From Flavobacteriaceae bacterium (GTDB taxonomy: Bacteria; Bacteroidota; Bacteroidia; Flavobacteriales; Flavobacteriaceae), in assembly GCA_024742935.1 (NCBI GenBank), contig JANSXN010000001.1, forward strand, positions 1-64,000: a stretch of 64,000 nt of DNA. Direction: 5' to 3'. Shown in pieces: positions 7,911-16,193 of this stretch. The translations under genes and the position numbers were made by a program. The notes beneath the pieces were generated by a model that did not search any database, was not told the DNA's origin, and saw nothing but the letters and a program-made list of their open reading frames with translations. The stretch's first letter is position 1. Each line of letters opens with the position of its first letter.

Positions 7911-7918
7911 TATCTTTG
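7911..7918 (+). promoter_or_regulatory. -7 promoter element of gldA
   Basis: TATCTTTG matches TAnnTTTG and ends 13 bases before the ATG at 7932. This supports a short leader and excludes the earlier in-frame ATG at 7842. No clear -33 element is seen. Confidence 0.5.
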
Positions 7919-7931
7919 TCAAAAAGCCACT

Positions 7932-8831
7932 ATGTCAATACAGGTCGAAAACATTTCAAAAAAATATGGCGATCAAAACGCCTTGACTGGTGTTTCCTTT
8001 GAAGTCAAAAAAGGAGAAATTGTTGGGTTTTTGGGCCCCAACGGTGCCGGTAAATCGACGCTGATGAAAATCCTCACCACTTTCATTCCAGCTACTGAAG
8101 GCAGTGCTTCTGTTAATGGTTTCTCAGTAACCGAAAACAAAAAAGAGGTGCAAAAAAGTGTGGGTTATCTTCCCGAGCATAATCCTTTGTACCTTGATAT
8201 GTATGTGCGTGAATACCTGCGTTTCAATGCGTCTATCTATAAAGTTTCAAAAGGAAATGTAGAAGAAGTCATTGAACAAACAGGACTCACCTCTGAAGCC
8301 CATAAAAAAATAAGTGCGCTTTCCAAAGGCTATCGCCAGCGAGTGGGACTTGCCAATGCACTTCTCCACAATCCTGACGTTTTGATACTCGATGAGCCCA
8401 CCACCGGTCTGGATCCCAACCAGATTGTTGAAATAAGAAACCTCATCAAAAACGCCGGAAAGGAAAAAACAGTTTTTCTTTCCACACATATTATGCAGGA
8501 AGTCGAAGCCATTTGCGATCGTGTGATTATTATCAATAAAGGCGAAATCGTAGCAGACAAAAAAATAACCGAGTTAAAAGCCCATCAAGCACAGATTATA
8601 GAAGTGGAATTTGACTATCGTGTGGAAGAAGTAGCCTTGAAAAATCTACCTAAAATTAAGGAGGTTAATAACACCCACGATTTTATTTATGAACTCACTT
8701 TCGCAACCGAAAAAGACATGCGCCCTGCTGTGTTTGACTTTGCCCACGACAACGGTTTAAAAATCCTACAACTCAACACAAAGAATAAGAACTTAGAGCA
8801 ATTATTTAGGGAATTGACGGGGGATGTCTAA
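7932..8831 (+). CDS. gldA: Gliding motility ABC transporter ATP-binding protein
   Basis: The 299-residue ATPase has Walker A GPNGAGKST (near 38), the signature LSKGYRQRVGLAN (near 132), Walker B VLILDEPTTGLDP and the H-loop STHIMQEVEAICDR. Its start MSIQVENISKKYG and the whole body resemble Flavobacterium GldA, which works with the permeases GldF and GldG; neither is in this window. In F. johnsoniae the complex is needed for gliding. The longer frame from 7842 would add 30 residues unlike the family and would start before the -7 element at 7911-7918, so ATG 7932 is preferred. It is divergent from the pheA leader. Confidence 0.92.
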   Translation: MSIQVENISKKYGDQNALTGVSFEVKKGEIVGFLGPNGAGKSTLMKILTTFIPATEGSASVNGFSVTENKKEVQKSVGYLPEHNPLYLDMYVREYLRFNASIYKVSKGNVEEVIEQTGLTSEAHKKISALSKGYRQRVGLANALLHNPDVLILDEPTTGLDPNQIVEIRNLIKNAGKEKTVFLSTHIMQEVEAICDRVIIINKGEIVADKKITELKAHQAQIIEVEFDYRVEEVALKNLPKIKEVNNTHDFIYELTFATEKDMRPAVFDFAHDNGLKILQLNTKNKNLEQLFRELTGDV

Positions 8832-8906
8832 AAATAATATGCTCTATCCCAAAACTCATTGAATAATTTAAGCTAATTGCAAACCCTTCTTAAGGTTCTA
8901 TTCTAT

Positions 8907-9257
8907 TTAATGCTCATCGACCACCGCCTGATCTCTGTATTTGCAACAATGGTGTAAGCTTTCATAAGCCTCCTCAGTGGCCTTTACATTTTTTGTGTCG
9001 TGACCCACAGCGGCAAGACTTTCTTCAATGGTTTGAATGCTTGTTTTTCTTTCGTCAAAAATAAGGGAAAGCATATGGGTTTCTACATTCCAAACGGCAG
9101 ATTTAACACCCTTGGTTTTAATGGCTGCTTTTTCAATGCGGTCCTTACACATCATACAAACTCCGTCCACTTCGATAGTTGCTCTTGCATTTCTATCCTG
9201 TGCCTGAACTTGCACACCAAGCATCATTACTAATACTACTAAAATGATTTTTTTCAT
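8907..9257 (-). CDS. Exported heavy-metal-associated (HMA) domain protein
   Basis: The 116-residue protein has a signal peptide (about 1-19, ending VQAQ). One HMA domain follows, with the metal site CMMC in DGVCMMCKDRIEKAA (near 34). After the domain comes a tail GHDTKNVKA..Y..LHHCCKYRD, a double-cysteine motif. The same tail occurs in the 206-residue HMA protein of this cluster. It is probably a periplasmic copper-binding or copper-passing protein; the metal is inferred from the family. It lies 47 bases after the TonB receptor gene on the same strand. Confidence 0.85.
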   Translation of the reverse strand: MKKIILVVLVMMLGVQVQAQDRNARATIEVDGVCMMCKDRIEKAAIKTKGVKSAVWNVETHMLSLIFDERKTSIQTIEESLAAVGHDTKNVKATEEAYESLHHCCKYRDQAVVDEH

Positions 9258-9304
9258 AATCTTATCTATTTTATAAATTTAACAAAATTTCTATACTTCT
9301 AACT

Positions 9305-11548
9305 TTAGATTTTCCATCTCAAACCCGTATAATACATACTCCCAAAAATGGGGCCATATACCAATGACGTATCAAAATAGGGTCCAAAAGGGTCATCAGC
9401 ACTTACAATGGGGTTGTTTTGTTTGACATTGGTAATATTCTCACCTCCCACATAAATCTCAAACTTTGGACTGAACACTTTGGTGATTTGCGCATTCAGT
9501 GTGTTTAATTGTGGCGTTCTATCGCTTACGCGAAAGGCTTCCGGGTTTGAAATAGTGTTTGGAAATCGTTGTTCGCTCAACCAGTTGTATGTGGCATCAA
9601 ACTTCCACTGTGATCCTTTTTCTGAAAGTTTGGTTTCATAGGCTGCATTAGCAAAAATCCGATGCTTTGGAGTTAGTGGTTTTTGAAGCCTTCCGCTTAG
9701 GTAGTCTGTCTGTACATCAAAAAGCCTGTATGAAAGTCTAACATCAACACGTTCTGCTGGAGACAGGTTTACTTCGGTTTGAAAACTGTTTGCATAACTG
9801 CTTCCGTCAAGGTTGTAAAACACCACTTGCTGTGGGTCTTCCCAATCAACTACAATTTGGTTGACAAAATCGGTTCGGTAAAAATCAAAAGTGATGTCTG
9901 CATCCCGATTAAAAAGCCTGAATCCCTGTAAAAACGAAATTCCGTAATTCCAGGCGTCTTCGGCATCAAGCCCATAAAAATTCCCGCCGGAATTTAAAAT
10001 AGAAATATTCCTCGCTGAGGAAAACAACTGTTGGTTCTCAGCAAAAATACTGGGAGCACGCACACCTCTTCCAAACGACCCTTTAAATGCTGCTTTGTCC
10101 CAAGGCGTATATCTGGCATGAACACGTGGTGTCACAAAGGTTCCAATCTGGTTGTGGTGGTCCAGCCTTACACCGGCTATTAGATTTAAATTACCCAGAT
10201 TGTCATAACTGTATTCAAAAAATCCTCCAATAGCATTCTCTATACGCTCAAAATTATTATTGAGAACCTGCTCATTATAATTATCAGAAAAGAAACTAAT
10301 TCCGGTTTTGAAATTATGTCTGGAATCGCCAATGATTGAACCAAAAATAACATTGGAATAAAAGCTCTTATGGTGAATGTCATACACATTTAACCCAAAA
10401 TAAGATTCCTGTTTGTGATCACTGTAAGCCATCTGAACACCTATGGATTGATATGGAATTTCAGGGAAAACATAGCCCAGTTTTAGGGAAGCTTCTGCCC
10501 TGCTTGTCTTTATTTCACCGCCCCAGGAATTGGTTGTAAATTTATCAGTATCAGGATTGAAATCTACTTGCCCAATTTGCTTTTGGTCTGTCAAATATCT
10601 TATGTTTAAAAATCCTACAAAACCGTTTTGAGCATCCATATACTGCCACCGGTTCATCAAATTGAGCTGTTTTGCTAGTGGCATATCGAGAAAACCATCA
10701 TCGTTGCTATCCATTTTTGCATCGCGTAAATTGCCGTGCAAATACAAACCGGTGTGCCACTTTTCATTCAATTTAAAATTGAGGTGGTTGTTCAACTCAA
10801 AACGTCCGTCATTTCCTGCATAGGCATTGACAAAAAAAGCATCATCTGTTGCCGGTTTTTGCAACTCGGCATTGATTTGACCTGCGATGCTTTCAAAACC
10901 ATTCACCACGCTTCCGGCACCTTTTGAAACCTGAATGCTTTCCACCCAGGTACCCGGCACAAAACTAAGTCCAAAGGTTTGAGATGCCCCTCTGATTGCA
11001 GGAATGTTTTCAAGAGTTATGAGCGTGTAAGGACTGGTTAAACCCAGCATTCTAATTTGTCTCGTTCCGGTTAAAGCATCGGGAAAGTTGACATCAATCG
11101 ACGGATTGGTTTCAAAACTTTCCGAAAGATTGCAACAGGCGGCTTTCAGTAATTCCTCACTGCTTATATTGGTCACGTTTTGAGCTTGCAAATAAGAACG
11201 AAAAGCTGTTTGTTTTCGGTTTTGTAAAACAACTTCGTTTAAACTGCCCTCTTCAATTAGCCAATGTTTTATTTCAGTGGGCTCATTGATTGTGATGGTA
11301 TCGGTTTTAAAGCCCACATAACTCACAATCAATTTTGAATACCGCCTTTGAAAAGGAATTTTGAATTCGCCGTCATCGTTGGTAATCGTTCCCACAGTCG
11401 TGTCTAACCAATACACATTAGCACCCATCAAAGGGGCTTCATCACTATTTGCTGTCGCTTCATAAATAGTTCCGGTGACAAACTGCTGTGCTTGTATTTC
11501 GCTTAAAGCGAAAATAAATACCCCGGTAATTAAAAGAAACCTTTTCAT
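9305..11548 (-). CDS. TonB-dependent outer membrane receptor of the metal cluster
   Basis: The 747-residue receptor has a signal peptide (MKRFLLITGVFIFALSEIQAQ) and a carboxypeptidase-regulatory-like beta domain (about 25-110). A plug domain (about 115-230) carries an unusual KAACCNLSESFETNP double cysteine, and a beta-barrel runs to the C-terminal aromatic residue region GLRWKI. The longer frame to 11656 adds 36 residues that precede the signal peptide, so ATG 11548 is chosen; it overlaps the upstream gene's TGA (ATGA). Neighbouring HMA proteins suggest the cargo is a metal or metal chelate, probably copper. This is inference from context. Confidence 0.9.
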   Translation of the reverse strand: MKRFLLITGVFIFALSEIQAQQFVTGTIYEATANSDEAPLMGANVYWLDTTVGTITNDDGEFKIPFQRRYSKLIVSYVGFKTDTITINEPTEIKHWLIEEGSLNEVVLQNRKQTAFRSYLQAQNVTNISSEELLKAACCNLSESFETNPSIDVNFPDALTGTRQIRMLGLTSPYTLITLENIPAIRGASQTFGLSFVPGTWVESIQVSKGAGSVVNGFESIAGQINAELQKPATDDAFFVNAYAGNDGRFELNNHLNFKLNEKWHTGLYLHGNLRDAKMDSNDDGFLDMPLAKQLNLMNRWQYMDAQNGFVGFLNIRYLTDQKQIGQVDFNPDTDKFTTNSWGGEIKTSRAEASLKLGYVFPEIPYQSIGVQMAYSDHKQESYFGLNVYDIHHKSFYSNVIFGSIIGDSRHNFKTGISFFSDNYNEQVLNNNFERIENAIGGFFEYSYDNLGNLNLIAGVRLDHHNQIGTFVTPRVHARYTPWDKAAFKGSFGRGVRAPSIFAENQQLFSSARNISILNSGGNFYGLDAEDAWNYGISFLQGFRLFNRDADITFDFYRTDFVNQIVVDWEDPQQVVFYNLDGSSYANSFQTEVNLSPAERVDVRLSYRLFDVQTDYLSGRLQKPLTPKHRIFANAAYETKLSEKGSQWKFDATYNWLSEQRFPNTISNPEAFRVSDRTPQLNTLNAQITKVFSPKFEIYVGGENITNVKQNNPIVSADDPFGPYFDTSLVYGPIFGSMYYTGLRWKI

Positions 11549-12279
11549 AATAATGGCGATAAAAGCATCCAAAATGCCATCACCAACATAATCGCATTCT
11601 CTATAAATGTGGCTTGGGTCATGGGCAGTTTTAAGGCCGTTCCCAAACAGGCACATTGTATGGTTTTTTTACTTAAAAGAGTTCTGGTAACGCCTATTGT
11701 GGTAATCCCTAAAACAACAATTGTTGCCAATAAAGCAATGTCTGTCTGAAAACGCATCAGGAACATAAGCCCAAGTGCCGTCTCTATAAACGGATAGATC
11801 CATCCATAAGCAGGAAATACTTTTGCCAGCGGGTCATACATCTTAAACGAATCTGGAAATCCTTTTAAATCGAGCAGTTTAAAAAAGCTGAATACAATAT
11901 AAAACAGTCCCATAAAATCAAACATAGCTTCACCGAGATTCCAGTTTTGGTAATTCAGTAAAACCGAAGCCGCTGTGATATAACCTAAAATCAGAAATAA
12001 CGGGGTTAATTGCTGCAGTTTGGACTTTTCTTCTTCCTGTAGTGTTTGGCTTGCAGAAGAAAAGACATTGCGCTCTTTTTTCTCGGTGATTTGATATTTT
12101 GAAGACAGGGCATTTTGAAACCTTTCCACGTCAATGTGTTTTGACATAGAAACTTCGGCTTCATTTTTTTCCAAGCTCACCTGCACCTCTGTAACGCCCT
12201 GAACAGCGCCCAACTCTTTTTCAACAGTTGCCACACAGCCGCCACAGGTCATTCCGCTTATGCTATATGTATGTTTCAT
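11545..12279 (-). CDS. HMA domain fused to MauE/DoxX-like membrane protein
   Basis: The 244-residue protein begins with a cytosolic-type HMA domain (about 1-65; metal site GMTCGGC). A linker follows, then about four to five membrane helices (about 92-244) resembling MauE/DoxX-type proteins. Near the C-terminal part is CACLG (near 208), which may serve as a second metal or redox site. It may deliver a bound metal to the membrane. Its stop overlaps the start of the TonB receptor, and it begins 3 bases after the NHL lipoprotein gene. Confidence 0.8.
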   Translation of the reverse strand: MKHTYSISGMTCGGCVATVEKELGAVQGVTEVQVSLEKNEAEVSMSKHIDVERFQNALSSKYQITEKKERNVFSSASQTLQEEEKSKLQQLTPLFLILGYITAASVLLNYQNWNLGEAMFDFMGLFYIVFSFFKLLDLKGFPDSFKMYDPLAKVFPAYGWIYPFIETALGLMFLMRFQTDIALLATIVVLGITTIGVTRTLLSKKTIQCACLGTALKLPMTQATFIENAIMLVMAFWMLLSPLL

Positions 12280-12281
12280 GT

Positions 12282-13100
12282 CTATTGCATTTTATAAGTT
12301 TGAATTTTTCCGTTGCGGTAGTTGATGGTGTAAAGAATCTCGTTGTGAACAGTGATATCTGTTGGTTTTTCAATACCATCAGACAGTTCCTGTTTTAAAT
12401 TTCCTTCCCAATCAAATATGAGGATGCGGTCATTTTCAAAATCTGTTATAAATACTTCATCGTTTGACACAAAAATGCCGGTAGCCGCATTCATTTTTTG
12501 GTCTTTGCCTATTTCCTGAAGGAAGGCCCCTGCTTTATCAAACACCTGAATGCGATTGTTATAAGCATCTGCCACCCAGATTTTATCGGTTGTAATATGC
12601 ACGTCTGTGGGATAATAAAATTCGCCTTCGGCTTGACCTTCTTTTCCAAAAGACATCCAACTTGTACCGTCTTTTGAGTAAAGAATCCTGTTGTTATAAA
12701 AGTCGGCTATGGCCATTTCGTTTTTATAGATAGCAATCCCAGCAGGAGCGTCGAGACTATCAGAAATGGGCAAAAATGATTTTTCTCCATTTTTTATGAT
12801 TCTGATTTGGTCTGTACCATATTCGGGCACATACAAGGCTCCATCTTTTACATCAATATGCATGGGTCGTTCCAGTGAATCAATCGCCTGAACTATTGTT
12901 CCGGCATCATCAATTTGCACCAATCTGTTGTGGTCTCCGTCTGATAGCCACATGGCATTTTCCAAAAAGGCAATCCCAATTGGGTTTACGCCGGCAGGTT
13001 CAATAACCTCTTTCAATACCCATTCTTTAGGCGTTTCTTCTTGTTGTTTACATGAAAAAACAAGAAGGGCAGTAAGAAAAATTAAAACTAACTTTTTCAT
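12282..13100 (-). CDS. NHL-repeat beta-propeller lipoprotein
   Basis: The 272-residue protein has a lipoprotein signal (MKKLVLIFLTALLVFSC, Cys17). About five to six NHL-type repeats follow with recurring patterns such as WLSDGDHNRLVQID, VADAYNNRIQVFD and ITDFENDRILIFD. The fold is probably a six-bladed propeller anchored in the envelope. It sits between HMA genes and is presumably part of the same metal-handling system; its exact role is unknown. Confidence 0.82.
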   Translation of the reverse strand: MKKLVLIFLTALLVFSCKQQEETPKEWVLKEVIEPAGVNPIGIAFLENAMWLSDGDHNRLVQIDDAGTIVQAIDSLERPMHIDVKDGALYVPEYGTDQIRIIKNGEKSFLPISDSLDAPAGIAIYKNEMAIADFYNNRILYSKDGTSWMSFGKEGQAEGEFYYPTDVHITTDKIWVADAYNNRIQVFDKAGAFLQEIGKDQKMNAATGIFVSNDEVFITDFENDRILIFDWEGNLKQELSDGIEKPTDITVHNEILYTINYRNGKIQTYKMQ

Positions 13101-13121
13101 TTTGTTGAATGTTTGAAGTGA

Positions 13122-13742
13122 TTAAAGTCTTTCATATTTGCAACATCCGGGAAGGTCGTTGTATGTTCCGGCATTGGCTTTTGTATTTTTGGTGTCGTGA
13201 CCTGATTTTGACACTGCTTTTTCAATTTCAAGTAAACTGGTCACCGAAGCATCAAAAGAAACTGTCAACATTTTGCTGTCCTTATCCCACGCCGCTGAAT
13301 TAACTCCGTTAACACTGCTTGCTGCCTTGTTAATTCGTGCTTCACACATTCCACAGTTTCCTGCGACCATGACTGATTGTTGTGTTAATTGATTGCCATC
13401 AACTGAAGTTTTTGCACCACCTGATGTCTCCACTTTACCATTTGCTCTGGTTATTTTTGCTGTAATGGGTGTGTACCCGGCTTTTTCAACTTGAGAAAGT
13501 ACTGCTTCCATGGAAAGTGCTTTATCTGCAGGGTAAGCAAAACGAAAATCTCCGGTTTCAATATCAATTTTAACTTGTTTAATACCTTTGAGTTCGTTGA
13601 ATTTTTTCTCAAGCCCGTATGCACAGAAAGGGCAACCCAATCCGTCAACCTGTACTTGAAATTGATCCATAGTATTTTGTGCAGTTGCACTGAACATTGT
13701 CATCATCCCGATCACCAATGTTATTATGATTGTTTTATTCAT
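13122..13742 (-). CDS. Exported protein with two HMA domains
   Basis: The 206-residue protein has a signal peptide (about 1-21). Its first HMA domain has the metal site CPFC (near 36) and its second has CGMC (near 131). A tail GHDTKNTKA..Y..LPGCCKYERL closely matches the tail of the 116-residue HMA protein at 8907-9257. The linker between the domains is Gly/Thr/Ser-rich. It is probably a periplasmic copper chaperone or buffer. The neighbours suggest coordinated expression with the TonB receptor and HMA-MauE genes. Confidence 0.85.
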   Translation of the reverse strand: MNKTIIITLVIGMMTMFSATAQNTMDQFQVQVDGLGCPFCAYGLEKKFNELKGIKQVKIDIETGDFRFAYPADKALSMEAVLSQVEKAGYTPITAKITRANGKVETSGGAKTSVDGNQLTQQSVMVAGNCGMCEARINKAASSVNGVNSAAWDKDSKMLTVSFDASVTSLLEIEKAVSKSGHDTKNTKANAGTYNDLPGCCKYERL

Positions 13743-13786
13743 GATTTTTTATTTTTAATGTTTTATATTTTTTTGTTTGTACTAAT

Positions 13787-14581
13787 TTAAAAGACATACC
13801 TGCCACCAATGAACAAGCTGCTTTTGTGTTTTTCTAATTCGGGCATATTTTGAACGAGTGGCAGTTGTAAAGAGGCCTCAACAATGTATTTTCCTCTTGC
13901 ATATTGAATGCCTTGAGCAAACAAAAGTTGATAATCACTTTGCTGCGTCATCCAATAGCCGCTGTATTCAAAAAACAAGTTGATTTGATTCACCGGGTAG
14001 GTGGGTTTTAACAACGGAAGCCCAAACCCCAGTTTGTGGACTAATTCGTCTGTTTGGGTTTCGGGAGACCAGTTGTAGCCAAGTTCATTGGCAACACCAA
14101 ACCGCAAGGATTCATAAGCCGTAATAAAGCCATAATATCCTTGATAGTGCCCCATACTCATTCTTCTGATACCAAGCTTTTCACCGGTAGGTAATGTTTG
14201 AACTGTTTTTGCGGCAATCCTGAAGGTTTTACCCATTCCATCTTTGCGGTACAATTGGTACTTTCCCGTAAGGGAAATGTCACCGATTGTTGTTCCATTT
14301 AAATTGGCAAACTCGCCAGCGTTTTGAATATTAAAATCATAAGAAATAAATGGAATATTTACCGCCAAAACCGAATTTGAATTTGGTAAATACTGATACA
14401 TTACCGGAAACGAAACAAAGGTGCCTGCTTCTGTAGTACGTATTTCTGTAAGTGAGTTTATCACCTGGGTTTTACCTCCCAGCATAATGGGGGCATCAAC
14501 GGTTATGGGTGGACCTTGCGAGTAGGCCTTTGGTAAAACGATTAATAAAAGTGTGGCTAAAAGCCAAAATTGCGTTTTCAT
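13787..14581 (-). CDS. Outer membrane beta-barrel protein, transporter-like
   Basis: The 264-residue protein has a signal peptide (about 1-21, ending KAYSQ). Alternating amphipathic beta strands run through to a C-terminal GGRYVF, typical of outer membrane barrels. It resembles the poorly defined family of transporter-like barrels that often accompany metal or aromatic-compound genes. It lies 44 bases before the double HMA gene. Its substrate is unknown; context suggests a metal. Confidence 0.72.
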   Translation of the reverse strand: MKTQFWLLATLLLIVLPKAYSQGPPITVDAPIMLGGKTQVINSLTEIRTTEAGTFVSFPVMYQYLPNSNSVLAVNIPFISYDFNIQNAGEFANLNGTTIGDISLTGKYQLYRKDGMGKTFRIAAKTVQTLPTGEKLGIRRMSMGHYQGYYGFITAYESLRFGVANELGYNWSPETQTDELVHKLGFGLPLLKPTYPVNQINLFFEYSGYWMTQQSDYQLLFAQGIQYARGKYIVEASLQLPLVQNMPELEKHKSSLFIGGRYVF

Positions 14582-14584
14582 TTT

Positions 14585-14652
14585 ATCTGAATTTAAGAAT
14601 TAGGTAAACATCGCAATACAATAATGCGAATTTAGTTCACTGAAATTCAGAT
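14585..14652. promoter_or_regulatory. Nested inverted repeats in the metal cluster
   Basis: ATCTGAATTT (14585-14594) and AAATTCAGAT (14643-14652) form perfect 10-base arms. They enclose a second palindrome, TCGCA (14611-14615) with TGCGA (14625-14629), and a TTCACTGAA motif (14636-14644). The block fills the gap before the barrel gene. It could be an operator or a processing/termination hairpin; nothing in the sequence decides between these. Confidence 0.4.
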
Positions 14653-14656
14653 AGGT

Positions 14657-15061
14657 CTAAATTAGGAAAGTTTGATAAAGCACCGGAATATCCCTGAGCA
14701 ACGGAGGCGGGAGATATTCAGTAAAAGTGATTGTTTTGGAAGTATAGATTATTGGCTCTTGCATCACAAAAACAGATACAAAAGCAGCTACAAACGTTTG
14801 GTTTAGATTGAGGTCAAAGGAGCTTGAAGCATAATTATCGTCGGTTACTACTTGATGATACACATTTTCACAACAAGCCGGGGATTCCATCGCGTTCTTT
14901 TCGCCCGAAGGTGTTGCATAACCACTGCAAGATAAATGCTTTTCACCAATCATCAAAGCATCTGCCACCACTTGACCACCGCAATAATGCTGGCCATAAG
15001 TGACCCCTGCACTACTGAGCAGCAACAAGGTGGATAGAAAGATGGAAACTAGATTTTTCAT
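14657..15061 (-). CDS. HYC_CC_PP family exported protein
   Basis: The 134-residue protein has a signal peptide (about 1-23). It carries the three short motifs that name this Bacteroidota family: QHYCGG near residue 24, ACCENV near 62 and YLPPPLLRDIPVLYQTFLI at the C-terminus. The cysteines and histidine suggest metal binding. It is the first gene of the leftward metal cluster and directly follows a promoter overlapped by a palindrome. The molecular function is unknown. Confidence 0.82.
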   Translation of the reverse strand: MKNLVSIFLSTLLLLSSAGVTYGQHYCGGQVVADALMIGEKHLSCSGYATPSGEKNAMESPACCENVYHQVVTDDNYASSSFDLNLNQTFVAAFVSVFVMQEPIIYTSKTITFTEYLPPPLLRDIPVLYQTFLI

Positions 15062-15070
15062 AAGCTAACT

Positions 15071-15105
15071 GCAAATTTAGTAAAAAATTTGCGTTCAGGG
15101 TGAAC
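15071..15105 (-). promoter_or_regulatory. Promoter -7 element overlapped by two operator-like palindromes
   Basis: Minus-strand TAAATTTG (15079-15072) matches the -7 consensus, 11 bases before the ATG at 15061. It lies inside the inverted repeat GCAAATTT-N6-AAATTTGC (15071-15092). Immediately upstream is GTTCA-GGG-TGAAC (15093-15105). A repressor or activator site is a reasonable reading. No regulator gene is found nearby. Confidence 0.5.
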
Positions 15106-15120
15106 TTTAACAAACCTTAA

Positions 15121-15555
15121 CTAGTTGGTTTTCTGCTTATGATAATAAAAAGCCGGAAGAAACAGCAACACAAACAAAGGCTGAATCAAGAAACGGCGCA
15201 CATAAAAAAGGATATTGTAATTACTTTCAGGAGAAGCGTTTGCAACAAGCCAGGCCATCCAGGAAAATAAAATGACAAAGGCAATTAAATAGAGTACTGA
15301 TGAAAATTTTACAATGCCTTTGTCTTTGAATGCCACATAAAGAATTAACAACGATATCAAGGTATTGATTCCAAACCTAAAGGCGGTGTGCAGCATCAAT
15401 TTTCCAAACTCAACATCGGGCACTTTGCTGTGCAGGTAGTCTTGTTTGAAAAAAGTAAGTAGCGGGTCATAGAACAAATCTGCTTCAAACAGCCGCACAA
15501 GTATGAGTAACCCGAACAAAAAAACAATTCCTGTTAGTTTAAGCAATTTGTTCAT
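15121..15555 (-). CDS. Exosortase F system-associated membrane protein
   Basis: The 144-residue protein has about four membrane helices (for example LTGIVFLFGLLILVRLF and FSSVLYLIAFVILFSWMAWL) and a short charged tail. Its start MNKLLKLTGIVF at 15555 overlaps the end of xrtF by 17 bases. The longer frame to 15618 lies wholly within xrtF. It matches the small protein regularly paired with XrtF in flavobacteria. Its role in sorting is unknown. Confidence 0.82.
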   Translation of the reverse strand: MNKLLKLTGIVFLFGLLILVRLFEADLFYDPLLTFFKQDYLHSKVPDVEFGKLMLHTAFRFGINTLISLLILYVAFKDKGIVKFSSVLYLIAFVILFSWMAWLVANASPESNYNILFYVRRFLIQPLFVLLFLPAFYYHKQKTN

Positions 15556-16099
15556 CTTGTTGTTTATTTGCGGGAATGCGGCGCACCCAAAGTACCCATA
15601 AAAGGAACACCATACCATAAATTATGGCAGGAAACACCACGCCGTGTAAAACTTCCTCATACTGGGGATATTCATACAAAGCGATGGCTAAAAGCACAAT
15701 GCGAAAGAGATTGGCACAATAAATCAACACCGAACCCACAAAAATATAAAGCAAAGTGGGTTTCCACTTTTGGTGAAAAGCGACAATAAAAGCGGCAAAT
15801 AATGCGATAACACTCAAGGCATTGCAACCTTCCACGATGCGGGCAAGATAACGGTCATTTAGGATAAGCTTCATCGACGCCTCGTTGGGGTGTGGCGTAA
15901 TTTCTGCCTGATACCCAAATCCGGATGTCAGCATTGAAGTTTGTTTGGCTACCAAATGTGTAATGGGGTCGGGATACCAGGTTTCAGATTGCCCAAAATG
16001 TAAATAGGCGTTATAAAGCAGGCTCAACAACAAGTAGGTTCCCAAAAAAAGAGCTAAAAACCGGATGACTGATTTGTATTTTACGAAAAGTGCTTTCAA
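15539..16099 (-). CDS. xrtF: Exosortase family protein XrtF
   Basis: The 186-residue integral membrane protein keeps the exosortase catalytic triad: Cys in VEGCNALS (near 95), Arg in NLFRIVLL (near 135) and His in LHGVVFP (near 154). Exosortases cleave C-terminal sorting signals and attach or release envelope proteins. There is no ATG in the N-terminal region. TTG at 16099 gives MKALFVKYKSVIRF, the usual beginning of the family, and lies 21 bases after a -7 element. TTG at 16123 would overlap that element. Its target protein is not in the window. Confidence 0.85.
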   Translation of the reverse strand: MKALFVKYKSVIRFLALFLGTYLLLSLLYNAYLHFGQSETWYPDPITHLVAKQTSMLTSGFGYQAEITPHPNEASMKLILNDRYLARIVEGCNALSVIALFAAFIVAFHQKWKPTLLYIFVGSVLIYCANLFRIVLLAIALYEYPQYEEVLHGVVFPAIIYGMVFLLWVLWVRRIPANKQQDEQIA

Positions 16100-16120
16100 T
16101 AATTGGGTTTTGATTTTAAG

Positions 16121-16128
16121 CAAAAATA
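16121..16128 (-). promoter_or_regulatory. -7 promoter element of xrtF
   Basis: TATTTTTG (minus strand, 16128-16121) matches TAnnTTTG and places the transcription start near 16114. This favours the TTG start at 16099. No convincing -33 element is seen. Confidence 0.45.
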
Positions 16129-16193
16129 GAGAAAAGAGATGGTTTTAAAATAAATTTAGAAGAGTTCGGTAAAAATGCTTCTATTATTAGTCT

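Noticed and set aside
7842..7931. 30-residue N-terminal extension of gldA from ATG 7842
   Set aside because: It precedes the -7 element at 7911-7918 and is unlike the family; GldA begins MSIxVxNISK, which corresponds to ATG 7932.
10736..10927. Short plus-strand frame inside the TonB receptor
   Set aside because: Shadow frame with no promoter, start context or domain.
11549..11656. 36-residue extension before the TonB receptor signal peptide
   Set aside because: It lies within the upstream HMA-MauE gene in another frame, and a normal signal peptide starts at 11548.
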